64,000 nt of DNA from Mycoplasmopsis pulmonis (GTDB taxonomy: Bacteria; Bacillota_I; Bacilli_A; Mycoplasmatales; Metamycoplasmataceae), in contig NZ_LR215008.1 in NCBI RefSeq assembly GCF_900660575.1, forward strand, positions 310,001 to 374,000. The letters run 5' to 3'. The translations under genes and the position numbers were made by a program. The notes under the pieces are model-generated. The model did not search any database. It saw nothing but the letters and a program-made list of their open reading frames with translations, and was not told where the DNA came from. Positions 40,301-51,696 of the stretch are shown piece by piece. Every line of letters begins with the position of its first letter. The stretch's first letter is position 1.

Positions 40301-43300
40301 AAAAATATTCAAATTTTTGCTCTTTCAGATGACAATTTCTTTAGTGTTTTTAAAGCTTTAATTTCATCAAATAAACTAAAAGATAAAGCCTTTGTAAATC
40401 AATACAAACAAGACATTACTAATGTTTTAAAAGAGTTGTTATTTGAAGAAAAATTCTTTAATTTAATTTACTCATTTATGATGCCAAAAACTAGTGAGCT
40501 TTTTGAAAATAACCCTGAGGCACTTAATAAAACAACTACAATTTTAAGAAATGCTCTTAAGAAAAATTTAGATCCTGATTTTATCAATAAAATGATGGAC
40601 ATTATTTTTGATAATTTAGACAAATATCAAAAACTAGAAAATTATGGACAAGTTTTAGGTTTAATTTTAAAAGACAACTCTGATGCAATTGCAACAAAAG
40701 TTCAAGCTATTTTTAAAGATGTAGTTAATGAAGCAAATTTCCAAGATGTTTTAAAAGTTCTTTTGGTTTCACAAACCAAAAAATTCATGGGATTTGAGCT
40801 TAATGCAGATGAGACAAATAAAATTTCAACTGATTTAACTAAAATTTTAAAACAAGTTTTTGAATCAAATAATTTTGCTAAATCACTAGCTTTAGCTACC
40901 AAAGATTCATTAGTTATTGATGGAGTTCAAGCAAATAAAAAAATATTTGATTTTACAAGATTTTTAAATACTTTCTTACTAAGTGAAAAAGATGAAAAAA
41001 CTAAAGAAAATTATCAAATGGTTAAGTCGATATTAAATACAAAATTGATTGACATATCACAAAACTCAGAGTCAATTAAAAATCTTTTAAAAACATTTAC
41101 AAAATCAGCACTTTCTCGTGATGAACTTTATGAAAAAACAATTAAAGTTTTCTTATCAAAAGAAAAATTAGCAAGTGCTTATACTCCAGTTTATGAGTTT
41201 GTTAAATTTGTTTTAAAAAATGAAAAAACAACTAATTTTAGTGATCTTTTAATTGATAGTCTTTTCAAAGATTTTTCGCAATATCAACAAGCCAATAGTT
41301 TTGAAGAGTTGATCTATCTTGTTTTAAGAAACAACAAAGAAACTGTTGTTAATTACTTAAAAGAACTTTCTTTTGAAATAAAATCATCTAATATAATTCA
41401 AAGACTTTTAGGTCAAACAATTAATGCCTTAGTAACTCCTAATGGAGAGAAAATTTTTAGTGATACTGAACTACAAAGTCTTTCAACTTTAATAAATGAA
41501 AGTTTAGATTTATTTGGAAAAACTAACATCATTTCTAATCTATATGATTTAGTGCTTTCAGCTCTATCTATTAACCAAGAATCTTCAAGCGTTTTAACTA
41601 AAGTAGAAAATATTACTCATAAAGCTTTAGATCAACAAAATTCATATTTTGCTGTGATTAAAACTCTTTTAAGTGTAAAAGAAGGCGATGTAGACAAAAG
41701 TGATGAGTTCAAAGCTATTATTAAAAAATTCTTAAATCTTTTTGCAAAAAATGATTATCTTTTAACTAAATTTATTAGTCCAATAGTTGATAAAACAATA
41801 GACTTTGATAGTGCTACTAAATCAAGCATTGTTAAATTAATTAAAAATGTTTTAAGTGATGAACAAAACTTGAAATTTAGTGCACAAATAATTGATACAA
41901 TTTTTGCAAATAAAAACAAGTATTTAGCATATGAAAATCTAAATGATTTTTTAATTGATGCTTTAGTTGATAATAAAGAAAATATAATTAATTTAAGCTC
42001 TAATACACTAGGTAAAATAAAAACAGATGATGAGTTTAAAAACATTATAAAAAGCTTTATAACTAAGAATCTAATGACAAGTGATTCATCAATTACTGAA
42101 GAAGAAATTAACACAATTGTTAAATCAGCTCATGAGTTAATTTCAATTGTTGATTCATCTAATTTTTTAAATCAACTTTTAAAAGACTTTTTTGCACTTT
42201 TAGAAAAAAACAAAAAAGATTCTAAATCAACTTCATTAGAATTTTCAACATTTATGAAAAAATCAATAAGTGAATTTTTAGATGCTGAAAATAATTATTT
42301 AGCCCTATTCAAAAAAGTTCTTTCATCAAATCTTCTTTCTACTCAAAGTGACCAAAGTAGTTTTACAAAATCTATATCTTCAATTCTAAGAGTATTTTTA
42401 AGAAAAGAAAAAGCTCTTGAGCTAATGTTAAAAAAACAATTTAGAAATTTTGAACTTCATGATATTAAAGTTGATGATGCAATTAACTTGATTAAATTTA
42501 TTTTTAGAGACAATCAAGTTATTGATTTTATAGAAACCATCATTAATAGAGTTGTTTCACAAAAAGAAGAGTATTCAAAGCTAAATTCTTATCAAGAAAT
42601 TCTTTATAAATTCTTATCATCAAATAAAAATGAAACTTTAAATTTCTTTAAAAAACAAATAGGTGAAATTAAAAATTCTAAATTAATAAATCCACTTGCA
42701 AAAAGCTTTATTGAAAGTGAGTTAAAAAAATCAAAAATAACTTTGCAAAATGATGAAATTGATTCAATAGTAAATTTTGTAAATGAGTCATTAGTAGTTC
42801 TTGAAAAAACAGATTTAATTGACAAACTTTATGATTTAGTTGTTTCATCTTTTAATGCAAAAGTCTCTGATAAAACAAAAGTTGAAATCTTTAATTTTTC
42901 AAGTCTTTTAAAACCAATAATGGATCAAAAAGATAACTACTTTAGTTTAGTTAAAACACTTGCTACAATTAACTGAAAATTAATGGAATCTCAAAATACA
43001 GATGCTCTTAAAAATGCCCTTGGACAAATGCTTTTAAGAGTGTTTAAAAATACTGATTTATTAAACAAATTCTTAGATCCAGTTTTACAAAATATTAACT
43101 TCATAGATCAAGATCAAAAAGACTCAAAAACTAAAAATGAAAATTTAAGAAATGCTTCAAAACAAATTCTAGTTTTTGTGCTTCAAAATGAAGATACATT
43201 AGAGTTTTTTAAATCACTAGTAAACAACATTATTTCTAATAATCAAAATTACAAAAATGCAAATAATTATCTTGATTTAATTGTTTCTTTTATTGAAAAA

Positions 43301-45763
43301 AACAAAAACTTAGTAACTCAATACTTTAAGAAAATAGCTCCAAAAATTGCAAGTGATTCAATGTTAAAAACTTTTGTAAATGGCTTTGCTTTAAATCTTT
43401 TACAAGAGCAAAATCTTGAGCTTTCTAAAGATGAACTTTCACTAGTTTCAAATATTACATCAGGGGCAATTGATGCATTGTCAACTTCAAATATTGTTGA
43501 AAAAATTCTTGAGGTATTTTTAGCTGAAGTTAAAAAACAAAATCCTCAAAGCAAAACAAATGATTTATTTGCTTCAATTCAAGAAATTCTAAAGAGCAAA
43601 TTTGACTTTTCACAAAATGGTCTTTTTGAAGTTTTATCAATTATTTTAAAATCAAATATTCTAGATTCAAAATCTATTAATAACAAAGAATACATTCAAA
43701 AAGTAAAAACTCTTTTTGAGAAGTTATTGAAAAACACTTCTGTACAAAATTTTGTCAAAGATAAATTTATTGAAAACATTTCAAAATCAATTCCTATTGA
43801 ACAAAACAATAAACAAAGCTTGTCAAAAATAGTAGCTCTAATAGCAAGTGATCCTCAAACAACTAATTTAGTTAATAAAGTAATTGATGATATTTTTAAA
43901 AATCACAAAAACTATGCTTCAAAAGCTAATTTAAATGAGATCTTAGCTGAATTTTTAACAACTCATAAAAATCAATTATTAGCTTATTTAAAATCAATTA
44001 TTAATAAGTTAAATGTTAAAGTTTCAGAGTTACATGATTTTAGTGTAAATGTGCTTCTTAGTCAATTAAAATCTAAGATGAACATTGAGTTTAACAATAA
44101 AGAAAAAGAACAATTAAAATCAATTTTAAAAACATCAATTCATCTAATAATAAACTCTGATATTCCTCAATTAGTACTTAATAATTTAATTGAAGAATTA
44201 AAAAATAAAAAAGCTCTTTCAAGAAGCGTTTCAATGCAAAAAATAATAACTAGAAACTTAAATTTTGACAAAGGCTTTTTTGAGATATTTAAAATTGTTT
44301 TAAATAGCGTAAAACAAAAAGATAATAATTTTAGACAAGAAGTTATTAATCAAATCAAAAATGGACTTTCAATTGTTTTAAATAAAGATACTTTGATTAA
44401 TGCTATTTTCACAAACTTTGATTTAAAAATTCCAAATGATTTAAAACAAAATTCATTTAATTTATTAAAAGAGATTTCAAATGATGTTCACTTCCATAGA
44501 GTTGTAGAGGCTATTTTAGAAGTAGTGTTTTCAAATCAAATTCACTATCACAATGGCAAAATTTATGAAAGTGCACAAAGAAAATCTGAAATAAAAAATT
44601 GAGAAGATTTAATTAGAGTTGTGCTTGAAAAATCAGATAACGTCGCTAATAATAAAGTTGAAGATGCTTTATATGATCTTATTTATAAACTTTTACTTAA
44701 ATCAAATTCTTTAAAAAACATTTTAGTTTCACAACTTCTTCCAATGTTTAAAAGTGCTAAATTTGATATCAAAACAAAACATCATGAGATTATTTTAAGA
44801 TTTGTTCAAGGTTTAGGAAGATTTGCTCATGAACAAGGAATGTTAAAAAACATTTTCAAAAAATCATTAGATAAATTCAAAAACACAAACTTTTCAAAAG
44901 TAGACTTTAATAAATTAACTATTGAGATAATGAATATTATTAAATCTAACTTCATGGATGTTAAAACTAATACTCTTTATGTAAGTAACATTTGAAAAAC
45001 AAAAGATTTATTAGATAAATACTTTAGAACTTATAGAGATGCTACTAAAGATTTTGTTAACTTCTTCAACATGCTTTTTGAAGCTTCATCACTTCCAAAC
45101 AAAACTTGACATCAATATCAAAATGGTATTTATAAAATGCTTACAAATATTATTTATCCAAATGAAGCCAATGCAGGAGGTGCACAAGGATCAAGTTCAA
45201 GTCTAAAAGTAGATGGATGAGATATTTTCAAAAACTTAATTCATTTAGTTAATACTTATAAAGAACTTATGTCAGTGTTTTCATATCACTTAGGAAAAGG
45301 CTACATTGACACAATTTGACAAACTAAAAACTTTAAAGACAATCCTTACTACAAAGCTTTATTTAGAATAACTACAATTATTTTATGAATTACTTATCAA
45401 AATGTTGATGGTTTTATTTGATGAAATGCAACTAATCGAACAATTGAAGGCTTTACTTATGCAGGACTTGAAGATGGTTGAAATAAAGCCAAAAATGAAA
45501 AAAGAGGTATTGTTAATAATATTAGAAAATTCACTGGACACTATCCAGAGGACAAAGTTGTTTTAAATGGTTCTAACTTAGTTCAAACTATTTTTGGAAA
45601 CCGTTCAAACGGAACAACAAGATACAACTATTATGATGATCAACTTCTAGCCTACATTTGATGAAATAGCTCTAAAGATCGTTTTACAAATCATCCAAAT
45701 AGAATAATTCTGCTTGAAGCTCTAAGAAATGGTTGAATTCAAAAAACTTGAAAGAGAAGATAG
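37304..45763 (+). CDS. Giant SGNH/GDSL-hydrolase surface protein with about nine tandem helical repeats
   Basis: One open frame of 2,819 aa when UGA is Trp. An N-terminal hydrophobic anchor (about 5-28) without a lipobox is followed by a charged Ser/Asn/Lys linker (35-115) and an SGNH hydrolase domain: FGDSIAAGF with Ser128, LGANDF with Asn232, and DIHPNEIGY with Asp373/His375. From about residue 480 to 2450 a repeat of about 218 residues recurs, marked by a Y..xxNxxEFLxxxLxxNK-type block at nucleotides 39299, 39974, 40619, 41276, 41917, 42571, 43250, 43911 and 44543. The last 300 residues are non-repetitive and Trp-rich. Probably an exported lipase/esterase on a long stalk; the substrate is unknown. 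Confidence 0.88.
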
Positions 45764-45779
45764 CTAAATTATCATTTAA

Positions 45780-45812
45780 TAACATAAAGTCTAAGTACTT
45801 TATGTTTTTTGT
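45780..45812 (+). terminator. Terminator of the giant SGNH gene
   Basis: A 10-bp stem (AACATAAAGT with ACTTTATGTT) around a 6-base loop, followed by a U-rich tract, 17 bases after the stop. Confidence 0.85.
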
Positions 45813-45840
45813 TTTTATTTAAAGAAAATAAAAAATAAAA

Positions 45841-45994
45841 TATAATATAAAAGATTATGCAAGCATTTATTAATTATTTTGACTTTTTTAAAATATTTTC
45901 AAAAATTAATGCTTTGTGTTTTTTAAATTAAATTTAAAAGTTATTTGTTGTTTGGACAAATAACTTTTTGTTAAGATGAGCAAAAGGAGTAAAA
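45841..45994 (+). promoter_or_regulatory. deoC leader with promoter, 24-codon frame and internal terminator
   Basis: TATAAT at 45841-45846, then a possible leaderless 24-codon frame (45857-45931, starting MQAFINYFDFF and rich in Phe). A strong hairpin (AAGTTATTTGT/ACAAATAACTT, 45943-45969) with a U run follows, and only then the AAGGAG site of deoC at 45985. The layout suggests either attenuation of deoC-upp or a small RNA of about 120 bases read through at some frequency. Confidence 0.45.
45942..45973 (+). terminator. Terminator-like hairpin inside the deoC leader
   Basis: An 11-bp perfect stem, short loop and UUUUUG tail, 22 bases upstream of the deoC start and downstream of its likely promoter. 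Confidence 0.7.
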
Positions 45995-46657
45995 ATGGAA
46001 TTAAATAAATATATTGATCATACTTTGTTAAAGCCAGAGGCAAAATCAAAAGATATTGATAAGCTAATTGATGAGGCTAAAAAATATAATTTTAAAGCAA
46101 TTTGCATCAACTCATCATGGGTTAAATATGCCAAAGAAAAATTAAAAGATAGCGACATAAAAATAGCATCAGTAATTGATTTTCCTTTTGGAGCTGCCAT
46201 TACTCAAGCAAAGGTTCAAGAAGCCAAATTAGCAATTAGCCATGGAGCTAGTGAAATTGATATGGTAATGAATATTGGAAAGTTTAAAGATGGCGATTAT
46301 GAATATGTTTTAAATGATATTAAAAGCGTTAAAAAAGTAATGGGATCAAACATTTTAAAAGTTATTATTGAAACTGCTTTATTAAATGAAAAAGAAATCA
46401 TTAAAGCTTGTCAAATTGTTTTAAATTCAGGAGCTGAATTTGTTAAAACATCTACTGGATATTCATATCGAGGAGCAAGTGAAAGTGACATTGAAATTAT
46501 GAAAAAAACCGTTGGAGATAAAGTTTTAATTAAAGCCTCTGGAGGAATTAAAAATCAAGAAAGCCTAAAAAAAATGATTGAACTAGGCTCAAGCAGAATT
46601 GGAACTTCTTCATCAGTTGCGCTTATGGAAAATCAAGAAATTAAGAAAGGATATTAA
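45995..46657 (+). CDS. deoC: Deoxyribose-phosphate aldolase
   Basis: Cleaves 2-deoxyribose-5-phosphate into acetaldehyde and glyceraldehyde-3-phosphate, feeding deoxynucleoside breakdown into glycolysis (220 aa). TIM-barrel class I aldolase: IDHTLLKPEA at the start, ASVIDFPFGAA, ASEIDMVMNIG, the Schiff-base lysine in EFVKTSTGY, and KASGGIKN. AAGGAG precedes the ATG. The stop is followed directly by the upp start, so the two form an operon for nucleoside salvage. Confidence 0.97.
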   Translation: MELNKYIDHTLLKPEAKSKDIDKLIDEAKKYNFKAICINSSWVKYAKEKLKDSDIKIASVIDFPFGAAITQAKVQEAKLAISHGASEIDMVMNIGKFKDGDYEYVLNDIKSVKKVMGSNILKVIIETALLNEKEIIKACQIVLNSGAEFVKTSTGYSYRGASESDIEIMKKTVGDKVLIKASGGIKNQESLKKMIELGSSRIGTSSSVALMENQEIKKGY

Positions 46658-47284
46658 ATGTTAAAAGTTATTGACCATCCTCTAATTAAACAAAAACTCT
46701 CAGTTATAAGATCTCAAAAAGCAGGTCATGATGTTTTTAGAAAAAATGTAATTGAAATTGCCTCACTTATGACTTATGAAGTTTTTAGAAACTATAAACT
46801 AAAAGAAATTAAAATTGACACTCCCGTAGCCCAAGATGTTTTGGCCTATGACTATGACAAAGAAATTGTAATTGTGGCAATTTTAAGAGCTGGTTTAGCT
46901 ATGGTTCCGGGAATTGTAAATTTACTTCCAAAAGCAAGAGTTGGTCACATCGGAATTTTCCGTGATGAAAAAACCTTTGAACCTAATAATTATTTCTACA
47001 AAATTCCAGATGTGCCAAAAGACTCAGAAATATTAATTGTCGATCCTATGTTAGCAACAGGAAACTCAGCTGTTTATGCTATTGAAAGACTAAAAAAAGA
47101 TGGTTTTAAAAACATTAGACTTCTTTCACTTGTTGGAGTTCAAGAAGGAGTTGACAATATTGAGAAAAATGTTGGAAAAGACTTTCCAATTTTTCTAGGA
47201 TCTCTAGATGAAAAATTAAATGACAAAAAATATATTGTTCCAGGACTAGGTGATGCTGGAGATAGAATCTTTGGAACAAAATAA
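46658..47284 (+). CDS. upp: Uracil phosphoribosyltransferase
   Basis: Converts uracil and PRPP to UMP (208 aa). Signatures include IDHPLIKQKLSVIR, ILRAGLAMVPG, the PRPP-binding loop ILIVDPMLATGNS and the C-terminal uracil-binding YIVPGLGDAGDR. It starts with no gap after deoC, with AAAGGA inside the end of deoC as ribosome site. Confidence 0.98.
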   Translation: MLKVIDHPLIKQKLSVIRSQKAGHDVFRKNVIEIASLMTYEVFRNYKLKEIKIDTPVAQDVLAYDYDKEIVIVAILRAGLAMVPGIVNLLPKARVGHIGIFRDEKTFEPNNYFYKIPDVPKDSEILIVDPMLATGNSAVYAIERLKKDGFKNIRLLSLVGVQEGVDNIEKNVGKDFPIFLGSLDEKLNDKKYIVPGLGDAGDRIFGTK

Positions 47285-47305
47285 ATAAGCTTTTATAAAG
47301 CAACT

Positions 47306-47343
47306 AAAAAAACAACCTCTTGATTTAGGTTGTTTTTTTAGTT
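47306..47343. terminator. Bidirectional terminator between upp and the lipoprotein cluster
   Basis: Arms AAAAAAACAACCT and AGGTTGTTTTTTT around an 8-base loop, with A and U tracts on both sides. It serves upp on the plus strand and the lipoprotein ending at 47399 on the minus strand. Confidence 0.88.
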
Positions 47344-47398
47344 AATTAAATTTAAGATAATTGTAATTTTTAAAGCAAGAAAAATTACAATTTTTTTA

Positions 47399-49294
47399 TT
47401 AAGCATCTTCTTGAATTTTCATAAGCTCTTCTCAAAGCTTTTCTTTTGAGGTTTTTCTTCCACCATCTTTGGTGTAGTTTAAAAGAGTTGTACTAATTGT
47501 TTTTCATACTTTTGCAGTGTAGTTATCATGATAGATATATTTGTTATATTCATTAGCTTGTCTTGCTGATAAAATGTCTTCTAAAGATAATTTTACTGAT
47601 ATTAAAAAGTTTTTCTCTTGTTGAGCTTTTTCCATTTTTTTAATTTCATCATCACTTTTATTTTCTTTAGCTTTTAAAGAGTTAAATTCTTGAGTTTTTT
47701 GCTCAATCATTTTTTCTATTTTTTGCTTTTCTTCTTTAGTAAGCCTATCTGCTGTAGGAACTACATATCTACTTGTATTTCTTAGATGGTCTTTTACTTT
47801 AATGCTTCCATAAGAGCTTGGAAGATCTCCTGTTAAAAGTCATTCAATAAATTTGATGGTGGCTTTATCTCTTTTTGGAGTTGTTTTTATTGGAACAAGT
47901 GAAGAACCTCCATAGTAAAATACAGCCCTATCAGATCCTTTTTTCATTCTTGTAGTTTGTCTTGTGTAGTAGATATCTTCTTCTTTGGTAAAGCCTTTTT
48001 GAATTTGCTCTCATTTTTCTTGTTTGCTTTGACTATTGCCATCAAAATTTTGAAGTTCAATATCTCTTGTAGTAAAAGAATTGTAAGCATCTTTATAACC
48101 TAGATGAGTAGCATAGGCAAAAGCTGTGTTGTATTTTAAAATATCACGACTTGATCAATCGTTTTCACCTTTTGTTGAATAAAAAATTGATTTAAATTTT
48201 CTTGATTTAGTTCCTGAGCCTAAAATATGTTTTTCGTGATTATCCTTAACAAAAGCTTCATAGGAATCGAGTAAAATATTTTTAATATTTTCATTATTTT
48301 TAAAGTTATAAATTAAATTTTTTCCAGTTTTTCCTGTTTCTTTATTTACTTCAAAATCTCAAAGATAAGGATTTTTTCCTTCATAGGCATTTAACCTATC
48401 AAAAACAAATTTTTCAAAAGCCACGCTTTGATAGTCTATTCTAAAAACTTTAGCATCAGCTCCCTGTTCTATTTGTTCTTTTATCTCAGGAGAAAGATTT
48501 TCTTGCAAGGTTAAATTTTCATAGACTTTTGCTGCAAATTCTTGAAGGCCTTCATAGGTATTAAATGAATCATCAACAACTTCATATCCTTTAAAAGCTT
48601 CACTTGACTTAGCTACTAAATATTTTCACATTTTTCCTTCAGGAATTTGAACATTTCCCTCTGTTTTAGCTTTGTCAATTTTTGTTTTTAAGACATTAGT
48701 CTCTGATAAATTAATTTTTCCGCCACCAGCTTTAATTTGATCAAAAATATGAGCCATAATGTCAATATTAAAAACAAGAGCATCTATTGTTGCAATATCA
48801 AAAGGAATTGAATAGAGCTTTTCTATGTCTGAACCCGGAATTCTTCCATGTAATTTTCAAAATACATCATCAAAAAGATCTTTTGTGATTTTTGAATTTT
48901 CAAGATCTAAAAGTCTATTATATTGATTTATTAAAAAAGCACCTCTGGCACTATTTAATAAAATATTAGGAATTTCATCATCTTTTTTTAGATGCAATTT
49001 TTCAAGTGTAGTTCTTGCTAGTGAATCTTCATTATAAGTTTTGGTTATTCTTTGATCTTGAAGCTCAACTGGCAAAAAATTAGTATCATTTTTAAATTCT
49101 TGATTGTAAATTTTTATTAGCTCTCTTAGAGCTGGCATTAAAGGTCAGCTTTGTCCTTGAGCTGCTTGAAAGATAACTTTGTCTTCAAAAGTTTCCATTG
49201 TTTTGATTTCTTTTTGACAAGAAACAACAAAAGCTGTTGTCGTTAAAATAGACACTCCTGCAAGGCTAGTAAATATTTTGTTTTTGTTTTTCAT
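47399..49294 (-). CDS. P68/P80-like surface lipoprotein, paralogue 1
   Basis: 631 aa with lysine-rich start and lipobox FVVSC. It shares with its four paralogues the block after the signal (QAAQGxxWPLMPxLRELIKIYN), NILLN...AFLINQYNRLLD, the near-invariant NIDIMAHIFDQIKAGGGKINLSE, and KRDKATIKFIEWLLTGDLP. The last is reminiscent of extracellular solute-binding proteins. This paralogue has FDQIK where the others have FEQI. AAGGGG lies ahead of the ATG. Probably a surface-exposed binding protein; the ligand is unknown. Confidence 0.82.
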
Positions 49295-49306
49295 TTTTAC
49301 CCCTTC

Positions 49307-49331
49307 TATTGTCTATTTTGAATTGACAATA
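49307..49331 (-). promoter_or_regulatory. 5' hairpin of lipoprotein paralogue 1
   Basis: Perfect 7-bp inverted repeat (TATTGTC/GACAATA) 13 bases upstream of the start codon, in the predicted leader. A CATAAT -10-like hexamer lies about 40 bases further up. Confidence 0.4.
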
Positions 49332-49471
49332 TGTTTGTTTGATGTTTAAATTATGAACTTTTATTTTTAAAAAATAGGTAAATAAACATTTTTTTAAAAT
49401 AAATAAGTTGAATTTCCACATTTTTTAAAAATAACAAACAAAGTTGCTAGGGGCCAAAGTAACTAAAGTTT

Positions 49472-51379
49472 TTATTGAATTTTTTCTAGCTCTGCTCAAA
49501 ACTCTTCTTTTGTTAGAGGTTTTTCTCCACTTTTAGTTGAATTAAGTAAAATTTGAGTAATTTTAGTTCATATTTGACTTGTGTAATCATCATTGTAGAT
49601 AAATCTAGTTTGTTCTTTAGCTTTTACTGAGGCTAAAATATCATCAATTGTAAGTCTAGCTGAGATTAAATAATTTCTTTGCTCTTCAGCTTTGTCCATT
49701 TGAGCAATTTCTTCAGCGCTTTTGTTTTCTTTGGCTTTAAGATCTTTAAATAATTTATCTTGCTCATCTATTAGTTTTTGTACTTTGTCTCTTTCTTGTT
49801 CTGAGATTTTATCTGCAGTAGGAACTATATATCTACTTCTATTTCTTAGTAAGTCCTTAACTTTTCCACCGCCATGTTTTTCAGGAAGATCTCCTGTAAA
49901 AATTCACTCTAAGAATTTAATGGTGGCTTTGTCTCTTTTTTGGGTAGTTTTTATAGCAACTAGTGAAGAGCCTCCATAGTTAAAAAGTCTATTTTGTGAA
50001 TTTTTTTGTAGCTTTGTTGTTTGTCTAGTTAGTCAAAAATCTTCTATTCTAGTAAAGCCTTTTTCAAGATCTTTTCATCTTTTTTCTTGTTCTTGAGCAT
50101 TTCCACTAAAGCCTCTAAGAACAGATTGTTTTAATGTAGATGAGTTGTAATAGTTGGTATAACCAAGTTTAGTTGTATAGGCAAAAGCGCTATTATATCT
50201 TGTAACATCACTACCTGATCAGTCATTGTGACCTTTAGTTGAATAGTAAATAGATTTTAATCTTTTAGCGCTAGTTCCTGAACCTGAAACTATTTTTTGT
50301 TTATTGTCTTTGACAAAATCATTGTAGGCATTTAGGAAAATTTCTTTAACTCTTGGATCATTTTTAAAATTGTATTTTAAGTTTCTTCCGGTTATTCCTT
50401 TGCTTGGATCTGGATTTTCAAAGTCTCAAAGATAAGGATTTTTTCCTTCATAGGCATTTAGTCTATCATATAAAAATTTACCAAAGGTTAGATCTTGATA
50501 GTCCATTCTAAATACTTTAGCATCTGCATCACTAGCTATTTTAGCTTTTATTTCATCTGATAAATTTTTTTGTAGTTCAAGGCCATCATAGACTTTTGAG
50601 GCAAATTCTTGAATTGCCTCATAACTTTCAAAAGTTTCATCTTTTACTTCATAACCACTAAAGGCTTGGTTGGATTTGGCCATTAAATATCTTCAAATTT
50701 TTCCTTCTGGAATTTCACTGTTTCCTTCAGTTTTAGCTTTGTCAATTTTCATTTTTAGTGGATTGGTCTCTGACAAGTTAACTTTTCCTCCACCTGCTCT
50801 AATTTGTTCAAAAATATGAGCCATAATGTCAAGGTTATAAAGCACGGCATCAACTGTAGTTACATCGAAAGGAAGAGCATATAATTTTTCTACATTTGAA
50901 CCTGGAATTTTACTATGAGTTTTTCTAAGAACCTCTCCAAAAAGTTCACCTTTAATCTTAGTTCCTTCAAAGTCTAAAAGTCTTTCATATTGACTAATCA
51001 AAAAAGCACCACTTGGGTTATTTAACAAAATATTTGGAATGTCATTGTTATTTCCACCATGAATTTTTGAAAGAGTATCTCTTGCTAGAGTATCTTCACT
51101 AAAAGTTTTTGTAATTGATTGATCTTGTAACTCAACTGGTAAAAAATCAGCGTCATTTTTATATTCTTGATTATAAATTTTGATAAGCTCACTAAGACCA
51201 GTCATAAGAGGCCAAATTGTACCTTGAGCTGATTGAAAAACAACTTTATCTTCAAAACTATCTGCTTGGAAGTTTAATTTTTTTGAACTTTCTCCTTGTT
51301 TACATGAAACAACAATGGGAGTCAAAGCTAAAAAAGCTGCAAAAGCAGCTGAAACTAAAAATCTCTTTTTATTTTTCAT
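49472..51379 (-). CDS. P68/P80-like surface lipoprotein, paralogue 2
   Basis: 635 aa; signal peptide ending in IVVSC. It has all family blocks, including YNLDIMAHIFEQIRAGGGKVNLSE and the solute-binding-like KRDKATIKFLEWIFTGDLP, then a helical Lys/Glu segment (KISEQERDKVQKLIDEQ) and a conserved end ending ELEKIQ. A stretch around 50671-50750 is almost identical in DNA to paralogue 4, although the genes otherwise differ widely. The frame was followed codon by codon through its UGA Trp codons to the TAA. Confidence 0.83.
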
Positions 51380-51428
51380 TTTTGTTCCTTTTATTTTAAT
51401 TTTATTTTATTTATTTTTTACTCTTGTA

Positions 51429-51451
51429 TTTCGAAAGGGTTTCTTTCGAAA
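51429..51451 (-). promoter_or_regulatory. 5' hairpin of lipoprotein paralogue 2
   Basis: Perfect 9-bp inverted repeat (TTTCGAAAG/CTTTCGAAA) 50 bases before the start, downstream of a TGATAAT -10-like sequence. Paralogue 3 has the same structure at the same distance. Confidence 0.45.
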
Positions 51452-51587
51452 AAAATATTAACTTTTAAATTATCACCTTTTTAGCTAAGCATTAAAATAA
51501 AAAGTTAAATTCCTGAAAAAATGAATTAAAATTTCACATTTAATTTTTCAAGTTGCTTAAAAAAGTAATAAAAAGCTTTTCGAAATA

Positions 51588-51620
51588 CAAAAAAACCAAC
51601 TATTTTAAATTAGTTGGAAT
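51588..51620 (-). terminator. Terminator of lipoprotein paralogue 3
   Basis: A 7-bp stem CCAACTA/TAGTTGG with an 8-base loop, followed on the minus strand by seven U residues. Confidence 0.7.
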
Positions 51621-51696
51621 ATATTTTTTAATTGCTTGTAAGAAAAAACCAACTTAAAAAAAAGATTAAAATTTTATTAATTTTGTGCTAAAAAGC

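Larger units (their letters stand above)
51380..51696. other. Intergenic region between lipoprotein paralogues 3 and 2
   Basis: About 317 bases holding, in minus-strand order, the terminator of paralogue 3 (51588-51620), then a stretch homologous to the region upstream of paralogue 3 (TGTGAAATTTT and ATTCATTTTTT blocks), a GATAAT -10-like hexamer, the TTTCGAAAG hairpin and the AAAGGA ribosome site. No gene is seen. Confidence 0.5.

Noticed and set aside
40702-42825. Several minus-strand frames of 60-120 codons within the giant SGNH gene
   Set aside because: They are antisense shadows of the Lys/Leu/Ser-rich repeats, with no ribosome sites or promoters.
39299-44560. Regular 655-base periodicity as a CRISPR or DNA-level satellite
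   Set aside because: The periodicity exists at protein level in one frame; the DNA units have diverged and there are no identical direct repeats with spacers.
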